Shown in pieces: positions 30,447 through 44,200 of a stretch of DNA of 64,000 nt. The notes below the pieces were generated by a model, which made no database searches, was not told where the DNA came from, and was given only the letters and a program-made list of their open reading frames with translations. The first letter of the stretch is position 1. Every line of letters begins with the position of its first letter. Source of the stretch: Cyanophora paradoxa (taxonomy: Eukaryota > Glaucocystophyceae > Cyanophorales > Cyanophoraceae); contig QPMI01000496.1 of the NCBI GenBank assembly GCA_004431415.1, positions 186,001 through 250,000 of the forward strand, in the 5' to 3' direction. The position numbers and the translations under genes were made by a program.

Positions 30447-33352
30447 GTCGTCGAAATGGATGCTGGTGTCGGCCGGAACCGAGAGCACATGCACGTGGGG
30501 AGACATCAAAAATGGCGAATTCGAGCCAATTTCGAGGCCACACTGTGACAGCTGGTATACGTATGATATCAAACGTCCGGGCCGCGGCCGGCGCCGGGAC
30601 TCCGGGATCGAAGATGGCGGGCGCCCGCGCCCGCGTTCGAATTCGCCGAGAAACCGAGTGAAGCTCTAGATCTTAGCTTCGAATTCTGTGAATTTTAACA
30701 ACAGGCCAGCGCACTTGCCAAGTTGTGCTGTCGATCGTGCGGATTCGTGCCACGGCGGTGACGGTGCAACTTGCAATTACTAAGTGCTGAGTCTGCGCAT
30801 CCGCGGCCGCCGAGTCCGGAATCCGGATCTGATGATCATCGATCGGATGGCAATGCATGCCCTGATGATTCGGAGCCCTGGGCCCTGGCCCAGCCCCCGA
30901 TTCGGAGCCCTGGCCCAGCCCACTACGCGTCCATGCGTTTCAGTTTGCAGCGTCTACGTGACTTATAGGCTGGCCCAACCCCCCGATTTGTCGGCCACTG
31001 GGCCAGCCAGGTCAACCCTTTTCGGTTTCATTGGGCCGGGCGGCCAGCTGGTCGGCGACGCTGGCTGGGGGGTCGGCTCGGGGCTAGAAGCGGGGGGCTT
31101 GATGGCGTGGCTTGATAAGATCAACTTCGCATATTCTTTACAGTGCACAATAAATTAAAACAGTTAACGTTTTAGAAGCGTAGTTAAGAGTGAACTTAAT
31201 TAAATATAAGACATGGACACCGATTTCATTTAACAATGTCAAGCTTTGAACGTGGGATCTGAATCATCTGATGCATATGCTGGCCAAGTCTTTCAAGTTT
31301 GGCTCTTATATAATTATAATTGTAATTATAGCTAGCTGGAGGCTGGCCATGGGGCCGCCAGCTGGCCACAGTGGCCATGGCCAGCCAGGGGAAGCTGGCC
31401 CGGGCTTCGCCGGCTTGGGCTGGCCCGCTGGCCAGAGCTCCGAGGGAGACATGCCATGATGGCTGGCCCAGTGGCTAGTGACCTAGGCCTGGCCATGGCA
31501 TTGGCTGGCAGCTGTTGCCAGCCTGTTGGGCAATGGGCATGTACCGCCGTACCGGTAGTCTATGACTCGGATAGCAGGCAGATCTTGGCATCATCTTGCC
31601 AAGTTGCGCTCATATGCATGATCGATATCATCGGATGCAAGAAGTTGCCAAGAACGCATGTACTCAAAAAAAAAACATGTCCTTATAATAGTCTTATATA
31701 CGTTACTAATATAATATATAATACGTATACGGCGTATACCGGTACCGTAGTACGGCCGCGGGGCCATTATGACGGGCGCCGGCGGGCCGGGCCGGCCGCG
31801 GCCGGCCCGGCCGGGCCGGTCACACTGACTCACACCGAGTCACACACCGGGTGGCCCACTGGGCCCTGGCCCCTGGCCGGGCCGCGCGGCCGGCCCCTCA
31901 GGCTCGCGGTGGGTAGTGGTGGGCTACTAGTGGCCCAGTGGCCCCTCGCAAATTCAAAGAGTCGCAATTGCAAGTTGATCTACAGTCAGTAACTAGAAGC
32001 AACGCGGTACCGTAGCCTACGTACGCGGCGGTACGCCGTACGTATACGCCGGCGGACCGTCGGACGGTATACGTAGTACGTACCAGTAGTGGTCCAGTAC
32101 CGGTAACTTCGGCGGTAAGTTCACTCAGTGAATGTGTGCGCGCGCGCTTACTTTTCTTGCAATTTTGGCTGCGCCCCGGGGCCGGCCCAGGTGCATGCAC
32201 TGACTGAAACTGACTGGCTCAGTCTGGCAGCCAGTGCCAGGCAGTGCCGCATAGGCTTGCCCACGAAAGCTACTGGCCCGCCAGTAGGTGGCAGTGGGTG
32301 CCACCCGGGAAGCTTAAAGTTTCACAATCATTTATCGGCCATCTTGCGATTTTTACTGGCCAGCGACGCCCGGCCCAGCGTTCTCATGCGAGCAGAAAAA
32401 TTCCCCCTTTTTCGAACGCGAAACGCCGACATGCTCGACAAAAACGCATGAAGTTGGCCACGTTGGCAACTTGAATGCCGCTCAACCCCCATGACCCTGG
32501 CATCAAGGCTGATGATCAAGCTTGGGCGCATAGAAAGCGCTTACTACCCCCAAATCGCATGAAGCGGCGCGCGCCGGCCGGGCAGCCGGGCGAAGCTCCT
32601 CAAGGCCTCAAGGCCTCCGGCCTCCGGCGGCCTGATATCCCGGCCTCTTCCCCGGCATGCAGGCGCATCAGCAGCGCAGGCTGCTGCGCAGCTGCAGGCT
32701 TGCGCTGGATGCGCCCCAGCTCACCGGGCGCTGACACCGTACGCGCGCTTCCGGTCCGAGCTGCGCATTCCACGACTGCGCGGCCGCAGTGCGCACTGCG
32801 GAAGTGTAGTTCTCAGAGTCTCATCTCCGTTGTCTTGCGCATTGCGCAGTGTAGTTCTCACCTAGATCTACGCCCCGGCACGAGCTGCAGCTGCGCATGC
32901 TGCCAGCTGCAGCTGCAGCCTCCTGCTAGTTCTAGAACCTGCAGCACGCATACGCGAACAGCTGCAGAGAAGCGCGAAGTGCGGCAACTGTCGAGCCCGC
33001 GGACGAGCGCGCGCGCGCTCCAAAGTCTTCCTCGACCATCCGCAGCTGCAGCAGCTGCAGCTGAGCGCGCGGTCAGCGCCAGCTGCAGCGAGTGACAGCA
33101 CATCTAGATCTGCCTGGACGGAAGGCGCAGCGGCTTCGGCTCCGAATTTGCGCCTTGACTGGTCGCCGCGCGAGTTGACATCAGCGCACTCGATCGCGGG
33201 CGGACCCACGCGCACGAGCAGCTTCACTTTTCGCGGGCCGACGCGCGCGTCCCCACCCATCGATAAAGCACAGCGCGTACGCGCACGCGTACGACCGGAT
33301 CGCCGAGTGCGCCTCTCCAGCGCGGGCAACTAGTACTACCGGATCCGGACGT
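30447..33352. other. Intergenic region rich in GGCTGGCC and CAGCTGCAG repeats
   Basis: No coding exon recognised. It includes GGCCCAGCC-rich segments (30880-31110), a dispersed repeat (31332-31480), a long GC palindrome made of GGCCGGCC words (31780-31825), GTACGTAC/TACGCC patches (32000-32110) and CAGCTGCAG-rich DNA (32640-33100). The segment 32780-32825 shares GCAGTGCGCACTGC and CTCAGAGTCT with the left flank of the inverted-repeat block (19750-19785). The last 200 bases should hold the cysteine synthase promoter. Confidence 0.45.
31332..31480 (+). repeat. Dispersed GGCTGGCC-rich repeat, copy 2
   Basis: Ordered matches to 19403-19545 include CTAGCTGGAGGCTGG, GCCAGCTGGCC, GAAGCTGGC and GGCTTGGGCTGG followed by CCGCTGGCCAGAG. 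Same orientation as copy 1. Confidence 0.65.
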
Positions 33353-36300
33353 ATGAAGGTCGACAACATTCTCGGCGCGGTGGGCCACACGCCCTGCGTT
33401 CGCCTCGGGAATCTCTTCGGAACGCGGGTGCCCGCGTGCATGCGCAAGCTCATAATCGAGCTTTCGCCGCTGCTGCGCATGCTGAGAGCTGACATGAGAG
33501 GCCGCGCGCGGCCGGCGCCGCTCGCACGCGCAGGTCTCCGTCTACTGCAAGATGGAGCGCATGAACCCGGGGAGCAGCATCAAGGACCGCGTCGCGATGG
33601 CGATGGTGGAAGAGGCGGAGCGCGCCGGCGAGCTCAAGCCCGGCATCAGCGAGGTCTGTCACGCGCATGCGCACGCGCCCCGGCCCGGCCCCGCCCCGCC
33701 CGCGCCGCCAAGTTGCACGACAGCCTCTGATCATGGACTTGCTCTTTCCTTTGTGTGCGCACGTGCGCAGATTATCGAGGTACGCCCCAAAGGACATGAT
33801 CATGATCAAAGCGTGATTCTAGGCCTGATCGAATGCCCGCTGCATGCGCTATTGTCTGCCGCATGCGCAGCCGACAAGCGGGAACACAGGAATTGGCCTA
33901 GGTGCGCTCGCATCTTGCCGCAGTGCACTGCAGCTGCGGCATGCGTGTGCCAGGCTTTGATGATAATCATGCAATTAATATAATTTATATATATTGGATC
34001 TGTATATATGTCCAGCTTCGAATCCGGTTCTGATTTTTAGGCTCGAGCTCATGATCAACCATGCATATGAGTTCTGATTCTCTGTTGCAGCAATGGTCGC
34101 CGCAGCAAAGCGATACCCCATCACTCTCGTGCGCTTTTGCATTCGTTTAATTATATAATATAATGCGCGCAAATCAAATATACGCGAATGCAGTTCCTTG
34201 AACTCTGAATTAGTATTCGTGTGCAGGTGATGCCGGAGGTCGTCAGCATGGAGCGAAAGAAAATAATCTTGGCCTACGGGTGAGCATGTTCAGTCGACGT
34301 CTCTAGCTATAAAGATCGACGCACTAGTGCAAAAGGGAATGAACATTAAGCCTTGCAAAAGAGACGTTAACGTCGACGGCTAAACGACATTATATCCCAG
34401 TTCAGGGCTGTACATGTCGCTTAAAAGCTTGCTGACACGCCGGCGCCTGCTCAGAGCAAAGATCGAATTCACGCCCGCGGGGCTCGGAATGTCAGGCTCT
34501 GTGCTCAGGGCAAGGGAACTGGTCCGCTGCAATGCGCATTATATATAACTCTACGCGTGCGATTAATATTACCCATGCTTGATGCGCAGTTGCGGGAAAG
34601 ACCGAACGCGTGGATGCCGAGACAGGTGATCACACTTTGGAATAATTCTTAGCTGGAGTTCCCTTCAACTTAAACTTTCGACGTTTCTCGCGAATCGAAT
34701 GCCAACGCCTCGCCTCGCTCACAGTTCGAGAACGACGCGAACTGGAGGATACACATGAACGTGCGCAGAAACGCCCGAATTCAAATGTTTTTAATTACGC
34801 GATTGTTGCTTGCGGTTTTGAAGCAAAGCATCCAGCAAATTTACACTGAACGCTGCGGTCACGCAGACGACGGCACAGGAGCTGTTGGCGGACTTTCCGG
34901 GAGGGATTGACCTCCTCATTACGGGCGTCGGGACAGGTCAGTGGAACGTCCCCCGCCCCCCTGAACTTCGAATTCTACGCAATTCCAGTTCCCTTATCGT
35001 TCAATTTCCTTCCACAGGCGGACATATCACTGGATGCGCAAAGGTCTTGAAGCAGCGATTCCCTCACATAAGGTGCACATCAGTTCACATCGCGCCCGCG
35101 TATACGTATCCGCCGTTACAATTTAATTCAATTCGCCTGACCGTGAGCCGCTTTCGGCGCAGGTGTTATGCGGTGGAGCCCTCGAGCTCGCCCGTGCTGA
35201 GCGGCGGCAAGCCGAACCCCCACGGCATCCAGGGGATCGGGCCCGTAAGTCAAATTCCTTGCAGCGTTTAATTCGGCTTAATCACGTGCGCGTGTTTACC
35301 TCCAAATTTCCCTCGATCCGCCGCGCAGGGCTTCATTCCCAAAACGCTCGACAAAGAGGTGTGCGGGCCCTAGATCGCAGAATTCGAATACTAATTCGAG
35401 GCGGAACCCCCTCTCACGATATATATATCGATAGATTCTGGACGGCGCAATCATCGTGACAGACGAAGAAGGTTCGCGATTCGCGTTCTTTTTGATGCGT
35501 GATATCGATATTCGCACACTAAGGACCGAGCCCCGGGTGTTCTTAATTTGCGCAGCATGCGACTATACGGCCCGTCTAGCAAGGCAGGTGCGAATATAAA
35601 TTAGTGAACTTATTGAAGACAGCGCAAGCATCGATATCCTGTAAATATAATTTAAACGTCGGCGTCCGCAGGAGGGAATTCTGGCGGGGATTTCGACGGG
35701 GGCCTCGCTCGCCGCCGTCGCGAAGATGCTGCCCCAAGTCGCAGACGGGCACACGGGTGCGCGCGGTCGCGGCCCGATGCGGGTCCCGACCGATGACGTT
35801 GAGGGGCGACACGCTTTAGCTCCCTGATTCTCGCGATCTCTGGCGCAGTGGTTACCTTCTGCTACGACTCTGGCGAGCGGTTCGCACCGTTCATACTGAA
35901 ATAAACGATCGCGATCGCATTTGCGCCGATGCGATATCAATTTTCGCGCAGGTACCTTAACGTTCCGAACCTATTCCCGCTTGGCGAGGGAGCCGTGAGT
36001 TTCACGAACGGCTGCACGACACAGGTGCTCGATCCCGGCCCTTCAAAGATAAATTCCCCACGATCAGGAGTTCACACGCAACGTACCCCCGTCTTTCTTG
36101 CAGAGTGCGCACGCGGCTTCTACCCAGGTCGACGTAAACATGTCTACCCCCACCGTTCGCGCCGTTCAGGTGCCGGTCCCCCCGCCTTCTGATTTCGCGT
36201 AAGCCTGCCGGCTGCAATCGCGATCTAATTCCGATGGCGCGCGCGCGTGTACGGGTACCGGTGCAGGCTCGCCGGGCTTCGTTCACGAAGGGAAAGCACA

Positions 36301-36632
36301 CGGCCGCGCACGCCCACGGCGTGGTCTCGGTCAATGCGTCCGTCTACGGGCCCCCGCTGGCGCCGCTGCCGCCGCGGGGCCCCGGCGGCCCCGGCCTCCC
36401 GTGCCCCTCCTCCGCCTGCCACGGCCAGGCCGCCGTGCCCTGCTTCGCCTCGCACGCCGTGCCCATCTCGCACCTCCCCACCATCTACACCCTGGCCACT
36501 GCCCCCGGCTCGCCCGAGGACGACGAGGTCGACGCGAGCGCCCCCGACCTCGACCCCAGCTACTACCGCTCCCTCAGCCTCCCCGAGTCGAGCTCGGACC
36601 GCATGCGGCTCACCCCGGACGGGCAGATGTAA
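33353..36632 (+). CDS. Cysteine synthase (O-acetylserine (thiol)lyase family) with C-terminal extension
   Basis: PLP-dependent beta-substitution enzyme of the CysK/CBS family, making cysteine from O-acetylserine and sulfide. Start [20 protein letters not shown] at 33353. The catalytic lysine lies in [18 protein letters not shown] (33551-33605), and the substrate loop [10 protein letters not shown] is split over 33870-33903. Further exons give [69 protein letters not shown] (phosphate-binding glycine loop), [36 protein letters not shown] and RYLNVPNLF. About 17 short introns interrupt the gene. After GEGA (about 35993) the family normally ends. Here open exons run on ([19 protein letters not shown], then [19 protein letters not shown] to TAA at 36632) and may be an extension or a separate small gene. 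Cystathionine beta-synthase is less likely because no CBS or heme region is seen. Confidence 0.88.
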
Positions 36633-37374
36633 AATAGTCAACGTTCTTTATAATTATAGCTAGCTGACTAAATATATATTTGCAGGCGCATCGATCGTTT
36701 CGCTGGCTGTATATTTATGCATTTACCGCTTCAGCGCGGGTCAATTACAACCTCGGTCAAGCCCGAGCCTCGAACACTCCCTTTTCCTCTTTGCGTCGAC
36801 ATCTTTAGATCTTTCAGTGGCTGATATCATTAACTGAACGCATATCTGACATCGATGACAGGTTAGCACTAGTTTTCCGCTAATTCCGATAGAAGTCGCA
36901 TTTATGTACATATCACGATCTCGAGCTTCGAACATAGACATGCATTCTCATCTAATAAAATATATTACAATTGCAATTGCGATGCGGACGTCGACAAAAT
37001 ATCAAATTGAAACCCTTACTTGCAATCAGCGCTAGCCATGGTGTGCAAGGGGCCTCCAACCGCTCTATAGCACACGTGCACCTTCCCCCCCCCCCCCCCG
37101 CCCCCCCGCCCCCCCACCCCCCACCCCCCCCCGCCCCCCCCCGCCCCCCCCCCGCCCCCCCCCCCCCCCCCCCACCCCACCACCCCCTCCCCCCAGCGGA
37201 TCCGGACCCGGTCTCAGCGCACGCGCAGTGTCGCGGCTCAGCTGCAGACGCTCGCGCAAATTGCATTGTGCATATGCGCATATGCGGCTGCAGTGCCACG
37301 GTGCTCGTGATATCGATCATGATCGGCGGGATGGGGAGCTCAAGGGCCGAGGGCCGGGCCAAGGCGGGGCCGGG
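36633..37374. other. Intergenic, convergent 3' ends of cysteine synthase and the DDX60-like gene
   Basis: No gene seen. The left part is AT-rich. A C-rich tract of about 110 bases, with runs up to about 18 C broken by single G or A, occupies 37083-37196. Confidence 0.55.
37083..37196. repeat. Poly-C tract
   Basis: About 110 bases that are almost pure C on the plus strand, interrupted by single G or A every 6 to 18 bases. Regular G-runs on the other strand could form quadruplexes. It lies between two convergent genes. Confidence 0.9.
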
Positions 37375-38199
37375 CTAGAAGCGGGAGGCGCGGAGGGGGC
37401 GGGAGGCCTGGAGCCAGCGGTCCAGGATCTCTCCGAGGGCCCCGCCAGCGCGTCCCGCGGCCCCGCGGCTCCCGCCCCCCGCCCCCGCCCGGGGCCCGGG
37501 CCCCCCCCGCCTCCTCCTCGGGGCCCGCGTCGTCCTCCTCCTCCCCGCCCGGGACCAGGCGCTCCAGCGACCGGCTGCGCGCGCGCCGCCCCAGGCCCGC
37601 GCCGCGTCACGCGAAAATATATTAATCAGCCCGCTTAGCCTTTAAAAGATAAGCTTGACTGAAGCTTTAAGTTTTAGCTTGATCATGACGGGCGCACGAG
37701 ATGGCCTTGAGGACGAGCTCGAAGTCGTTGAGGGCGAACCAGACGTCCCCGTGGCGCAGCCGGTTCGCCGCCACCAGCTCCTCCCTCTGCGGGCCCCGGA
37801 TCGATGCGCAGCGATCAGAGGGCCCTCGAAATCAAGCTTGTATCGAATTCGATTTAAATCCAGTTAGAGGAGGGGCCCAGCTCAGGATAATAATTATATA
37901 TAATTAACCAGCTAGATTGCACGGCACGTCCCGGCCCGGCGGCGGCGGCCGGCGCACCTGGCCGTGGGTGTAGAAGTCAAGGAGGTAGGCGTTGAGGGCG
38001 AGGCCGCGGGCGGCGCGCTGGCGGGGCCCCGGGAGGGCGGGGACGGAGGCGGCCTCCAGCGCGACCCCCTCCCGCACGCACGCCGCCAGCTCCTCCGCGC
38101 TGCCCGGCGAGCTCGAAGCTTAAGGAGGGCGGAGCGGGCGAGAACTAGCTATACATCTAGATAAATATATAATAGATAAAAGCTGATCTTGTAAGAAAT

Positions 38200-38237
<38 letters not shown>

Positions 38238-41200
38238 GGGGGCCGGGGGCCGCTCAGTGGGCACCTCTCGAAGGCGTCGCCGCGGCCGGCGAGGGCGGCG
38301 AAGGGCGAGCGGACCGCGAAGCGAAGGGCCGCGGGCAGAGAGCCCGCCCCGCCCACGCGCCCGACCCGTCCGGATCGGAGTCCGCTCCGGCCCCGGACCA
38401 GGCGGGGTCGCGCAGGCCGGAGAAGGGGAGCGCGGGGTCGCCCCGAGCTGCCCGGCCGCCTCCTTCTCCGCGACGAAGGCCCGCAGGTAGCGCCCGCACG
38501 CGGCGAGCACGCCCCGGTTGTAGTCGCGGAGCGCCGCCGCCGCGCGGGGCGGCAGCGGCGGCAGCCGCACGAGCGAGGGGCTCGGGCGGCCCGCCACGCG
38601 GCGGCGCCGGAGCTGTCCGACGGGCTGCGAACGCGAGCGCAGCGCAACGAGTGAGCGTTCGAAAATTCCAAGCCAGGCCCTCGTCATTCATATTCCTTCC
38701 CCGAATATCTAGAGCTCTGGACCGCGCTCGCCTGGGGCAGGGTGCAGAAGAGGTGGGCGAGGACGGTGAGGAGGCGGCGGCGCCCCTCCTCCGACGTCGG
38801 CGCCTCCTCCAGCAGCGCGTGCAGCGCCCCCGTGCTGCCGGAGGGGCCCGTCAGGCGCCCCGCCCGTCGGGTAATTATAATTAAAGCAGCTCGCTGAACG
38901 AGATTATAATTAAGCTTGGCGCTCTATAGCTAGATCTGGATGATCGACGTCGACAAGGAAACGCCGGCGCCGGGCGCGGCGGCGCGGCCGGCCAGATCAT
39001 CGAATTCGAATTCGAACATGACGAACGAGCTCGAGGGGGCACCTGGCGAGGTGGGCGAAGGCGAGGTTTGCCGGCTCGGTGTACGAGAGGTGCTGGCAGA
39101 GGCCCGCCAGCCCCAGCACGCCCCCTGCCGCCCCGCCCCGAGGTCAGAGGCGGGCGGGGGCGATGTGAGACGGGCGGGCGGGGCGGGGCGGGTCCCGACG
39201 CGCCGTCCCGGGCGAGGAGGCGCCCGCGCCGCAGCAGCTCCAGCGAGTAGCGCACGCTGCCGCCGGGCAGAGTCTGGCGGAGTCCAGAGGGGGCGGGGCG
39301 GGGCGGGCGCACTGGTGGTAGACCTGGTCGGGGTGGCCGGCGCGCCCCGCCGAGAAGAGCGGCTGCCGAGAAGAACGGCATCGATAAAAGGATCGGTGAA
39401 GGGCGAGAGGCGTCGCCCGCCTCTCGTTTGGTTTCGTGGCATCGCTGCCGCGAAACCAAACCAAAGGCGAGCGAAGAAGGCGGAAGAACCCGCACCTGGC
39501 GGAAAAGGCCGAGCACGAGGTCGGCGGCGCGCTCGGCGCAGCGCGCCCGCGCGGCAGCCGCGGCGGAGCCGGAGGCGCCGGGGGGGAGGAGGAGGCCGGC
39601 CTGCGAGTAGAGGCACATGGCGCGCAGCACGAGGGACGCCGTCATCGGGAACTGCCCTGCGCCCCGGGCGGCAGAGGGGCGTGAGGCTCCCGAAGAGCGC
39701 TCGCAGGCTCCCGGGCTCGCAGGCTCGGGGCGTGCTCCCGCCCCGTTTCGCCCCGCTTTCGCGATCAAGCCTTTAATTTTCGTGCGAGACGTGGCGGGCG
39801 GGGCGGACCGCGGATGCGGGGGATGTCGGCCGTGAGGAGCCGGTCCACCTGCCGGCCGCGGGGACGTTCGGACGCAAGAGGGGCCGAGAGGGGTACGATA
39901 GAGCCGGTGAGATGGCCCTGCAGCTGGGGGCAGGGGCGGGGCGGGGGGCGGGGGCGGGCCTTGGAGCGGGAGAGGCCGAAGAAGACGACGTGGCCGAGGT
40001 CGTCGAAGCCGCGCCGCCCCGCCCGCCCGCTCGTCTGCCGGTACTGCGCCCCCGGACCGCCCCTCAGGCCCCCGTCAGGAGGGAGCGGGGGAGCCGCTGA
40101 GCCGACAAAGGAGTGAGGAATGATTTGAAGCAGTGGAAATCAGGCTTTCTAATCATAAGCTTTTCTAGCAGCAGGAAGGAGCCGGGAGAATCAAAGAAGA
40201 AAATGGCAGAGCGGCAGAAATCACTTGTAAAAATTAAGTGCAAGGTCCGACAATTTAGATCGAGCAGAAACGAGCTCGAGATCGATGAGGGGCTAAGTCC
40301 CAGAAATCAATACAAGAGCGGGGTCTGAGAATTTAGATCGAGCAGATGTAGAAAGGAGGGCGCAGGGGCGCCTGGAGCAGCAGGAATCAAGAAGAAAAGG
40401 GCGTGCGCGCGCCTGGAGCGGGGTGAGGAAGACGGAGTCGCCGAGGAGGACTACCGTCCGGCACGGCATGTTGATCCTGCCCGCGAATATTCAATTAAGC
40501 GATTGTAAGCGAACGAAGAGGTCGGAGTCGGGTGGGGCGTGGCCTTTGCAAACGCACCCGAGCGCCAGCGTGCCGGTCGCCAGCACGACCTAAAGCAGAA
40601 GAAGCTAAGGCGTCGGCGGGCCGGGGCGGGGGGCGGCGCGGGGCGGCGCGGGGCGGGCCTTGAGGTGGCGGCGGCGGAAGAGGACCTCGACGGCCTCGCG
40701 GAACTTCTTGTTGAGGCCGGCGTGGTGCACCCCGAGGCCCCGCCTGCGCCGAGGTGAGATGAGATGAGATCCGCAGCTATCTAGATCTGCTCAAATTTAA
40801 GCTAACGACTACGGGGGGCGGGGCTTGATCTGCTTAATAGATGTCTAAATCTGCTTAAGATTAGATTACATATCTCGATCTGCTTAAGCTTAATCGTAAG
40901 ACTGCGGGGGGCGCGGCAGGCACCGGAGGGCGGCGAGGAGGGGCCGGTAGCGCTCGGCGTCGGCCTTCAGGCTGCCCTGCAGCCGCCCCTCGAACTCCGC
41001 GTACTCCTGCCCCCCGCCCCCGCGGCGTCGGATTCGAATCAATATTGTTTAGACGTTTCGCGCATGTCCAGAGACTCGATTTAAAATAGATGCAACGTTA
41101 TTTGATTCGACGAAACCGCGGGCTGGCCGCGGGCGGGCATGCTGGGCGGGCCGGGGGCGCTCGCGCGCGCGCACCTTGGGGGAAAGGCCCTCAGCGCGCC

Positions 41201-44200
41201 GCACGAACGTGAACTCGTCCTCGCACGCCCCCTCCTCCTCCTCGAACCCCTCCCGCGCCTCCTCTGCCCCGCCCCGAACGTTAGATCGTTCGAATTTGAT
41301 TCGATGCGCACGCTCGAGCTCGAGAGCACCCAGGGCGCCGCTCTGCTCGATCTCGTCCTTCCTGCCGCGGTCCTTGGACCTGGCGAGCTGCTTCTCGAGC
41401 GCGGCGCGCGCCGCCCTGCGCTCCTCCGCCGCCCGCCGCCGCTCGGCGACGCGGCGGCGGCCCTCGGGCGTGCCCGACCGCCACGCCGCCTCCTGCGCCT
41501 CCAGCGTCGCCGACGTCCACAGCACCAGCTCCTCGCAGAAGCTGCCGGCGAATCAAGGAGGGAATGTGAAGGAATTTATTTCTCAAGCGTGGCTATCAAT
41601 ATTAACGTCGAGGATGCATATGTGGGGCGGGACCTGCGGTCGAAGCAGAAGCCGATGGCGGGGAGCTTCTCCTCGCCCTGGAGGCAGCGGAGGAGTCCCA
41701 GGAAGTTCTCCCGGACCCGCAGCCCGGCCCCCGGCTTGGCCTCGGCGCCGGCCCCGGCGCCGGCGCCGCTGTCCGCCGCGATCGGCTCTGCGCCCGCCTC
41801 GCCCTCGCCCCCGCGCTCGCCCTCGCCCTCGCCCTCGGCGTCGCCGTCCTGGAGAAGAATCTGCTCCTCGAGGGCCCGGAAGGCCCCCTCCGCTCCCGCG
41901 GCGAGCCGGGCCAGCGCCGCCTCCGCCTCCGCGGCGCGGGCCCCGCCCCCGTCGCCGTCCCCGCCGCCGTCCCCGGCGCGCGCCCAGCGCTCGAAGACGG
42001 CCTTGGCCGCCGCCTCGAACTCCCGCGCCCGCGCCTTGTCGATCAGGTCCTGCGCACGCACACACTCCAATTTAAACATATAAATTAAAGCATAAGAACG
42101 CTTCCTGTAGCCATGCCCACCGCTGTGAAGAAGACGTCGGGGTCGAGGTCGCGCAGGGCCCTCGCCTCCTCCGGGTGCCGCCCCAGCACGCCGCTGGCCG
42201 CCCCCGCCGCGCACAGCGCCTCGTACAGCTGCCGGGCCGGACACGGTCAAGGTTGCTGAGAGCCTAACTCAAGAGGCTGTTCCGGGCCTAATTTATTCAA
42301 TTTCATTTCACGGCTTGTTTCATGATCACCTGGAGGCTCTCCTCGGGGGCGAGGGCCATGTCCCTGGGGATGCCGCCCCGCCGCATCTTGGCCCCGCTCA
42401 GCGCCGCGAACGGGTGCAGCGCCCGGATCGACCCGCCCCCGCCGGCGCCGCTTGGGACGTAGACGTGCTTGCGCAGGTCGGAGTAGCGCACGTCGAACTG
42501 CACGAGCTCAACCTTCCTGCGCGAGCGCTCCAGTTAAGTATGTATGATTGCGATTTCGAGGAATTCGAATTAATATTGGAGCGACGTCCGCACCGCTGGA
42601 GGCTGCCGTGCTTCTGGGCCATCCAGGCGCAGAGGTCCCCCGGGCTGCTGATGGTCGCCGAGAGGGCGAGGAAGGGGCAGCGGATGAGGAGGAGGACGCG
42701 CTCCCACACCGCCCCGCCCTCCGACGCCCCTACCCCCGGCCCGCCCGGCCCGAATCACAGAGATCAGCCAAGCAGAAATCACGATCACGTCAAATAGCTA
42801 TAGATCTAGAATTGATGTAGATCTAGATCTAGACGGGAGGCGGCACCGGACTCGCGGTTGACGTTGGGGTCGATGCCGATGCAGTGGACCTCGTCGAGGA
42901 TGACGAAGCGGATGCGGCGGCACCACGCCTGCCGACCCGACGCAAGGGCTCAACCCATCAAGACACAGCAAGAGATCTATATCGATCGCGAGCAGCAGAA
43001 TGCATGATTACGAATCGAATATTTTTAATCATATATATTAATTAAGCGAGGCAAGGAAGCGGCGCGCCTGGACGGCCTCGACGGGGCTCATGAGCATGAT
43101 CTCCAGCATCGCCGGCACCGTCACCAGCACCTGCGCCCCCGCCCGCGGCCGGCCCCGCCACGTCGTGTGAGCGAGAGAGGAACGGGTCGCCTGGGCCGGC
43201 GCAGGCGCAGGCGCAGGCGCCGGCCCAACCAGCGCTCGCCTGGCACTCGGTGCTCTTGTGCTCGTAGTCGCGGGTCTTGATCCCCACCACGGAGGTCCCG
43301 TCCCGGTACGTCTTGCTCCCGAAGCGCGCGTACACCTCCGCCGAGACCTGGGCCCGTCCGCGGCTTCTCGTCAGAGTCGCTTGATCTATGGCTAGGTCTT
43401 CGAATTCTTATCGCGACATGTTCAATCATATCGTGCACGTGAGCCTTTTACGAATAAGATCTTAGCTTGTCGCTCTTCAATTGAGCTAGCGCTGTAATTT
43501 GAGAGCTTTGAGATTCTTTTAATTCTGTTTCAACTGACCTGGTTGACGAGGGCCTTGGTGGGCGAGACGAAGACGCAGATCCCGTCGTCGTCCGCCCGCA
43601 GCACCTGCACGCGTGCGTGCCCGCAGATTTGAATTCAGATCTAGATCTAGATGTCGACAAATTCAAGCGCTAGCGATCGGTCTCCGGCTCCCGATCAAAG
43701 TGAGGGCGGGGCGGGGGCGGGGCGGGGGGGTGGAGGGGGGGAGGGAGGAGGGAGGGGAGGCTAGGGAGGAAGGGGAGGGGGGAGGGGGGGAGAGAGAAGG
43801 GCGGGGCGGGCGGGCGGGCCTTCTCCATGGCGTAGAAGGCGGCGAACGTCTTGCCGGCCGACGTCGGCGCCACCACCAGCGCCGAGTCGCCCCTGCCCAC
43901 AGCCAAATCATAGTTGCACCCTCGAGTCCAGCGCCGGCTCACCTGTCGACGATGTCGAGGAGGTCGCGCTGCCAGCGGTCCGGCGTGAAGAGCACGCGCC
44001 CGTCCGCCCTCGCCTCCACCTCCCGCTTCTGATAGAATGTTGAGGGCTTCGGAATTTGATAATAAGGAAATGGGGCGCGCTCGCGCACCATGTAGCGCCC
44101 TCCGAAGCCCATTTGCAGGCGGGCGGGGGAGACCCCCGCGGGGCGGCCGCGCCCCCGCCTCGGCCCGGTGGCGCGCGCCGGAGCCCGGGCCCGCGCTCGC

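Noticed and set aside
32470-33100. Open frame of about 200 codons upstream of cysteine synthase
   Set aside because: It consists of CAGCTGCAG-type palindromic repeats read on both strands. No conserved segment.
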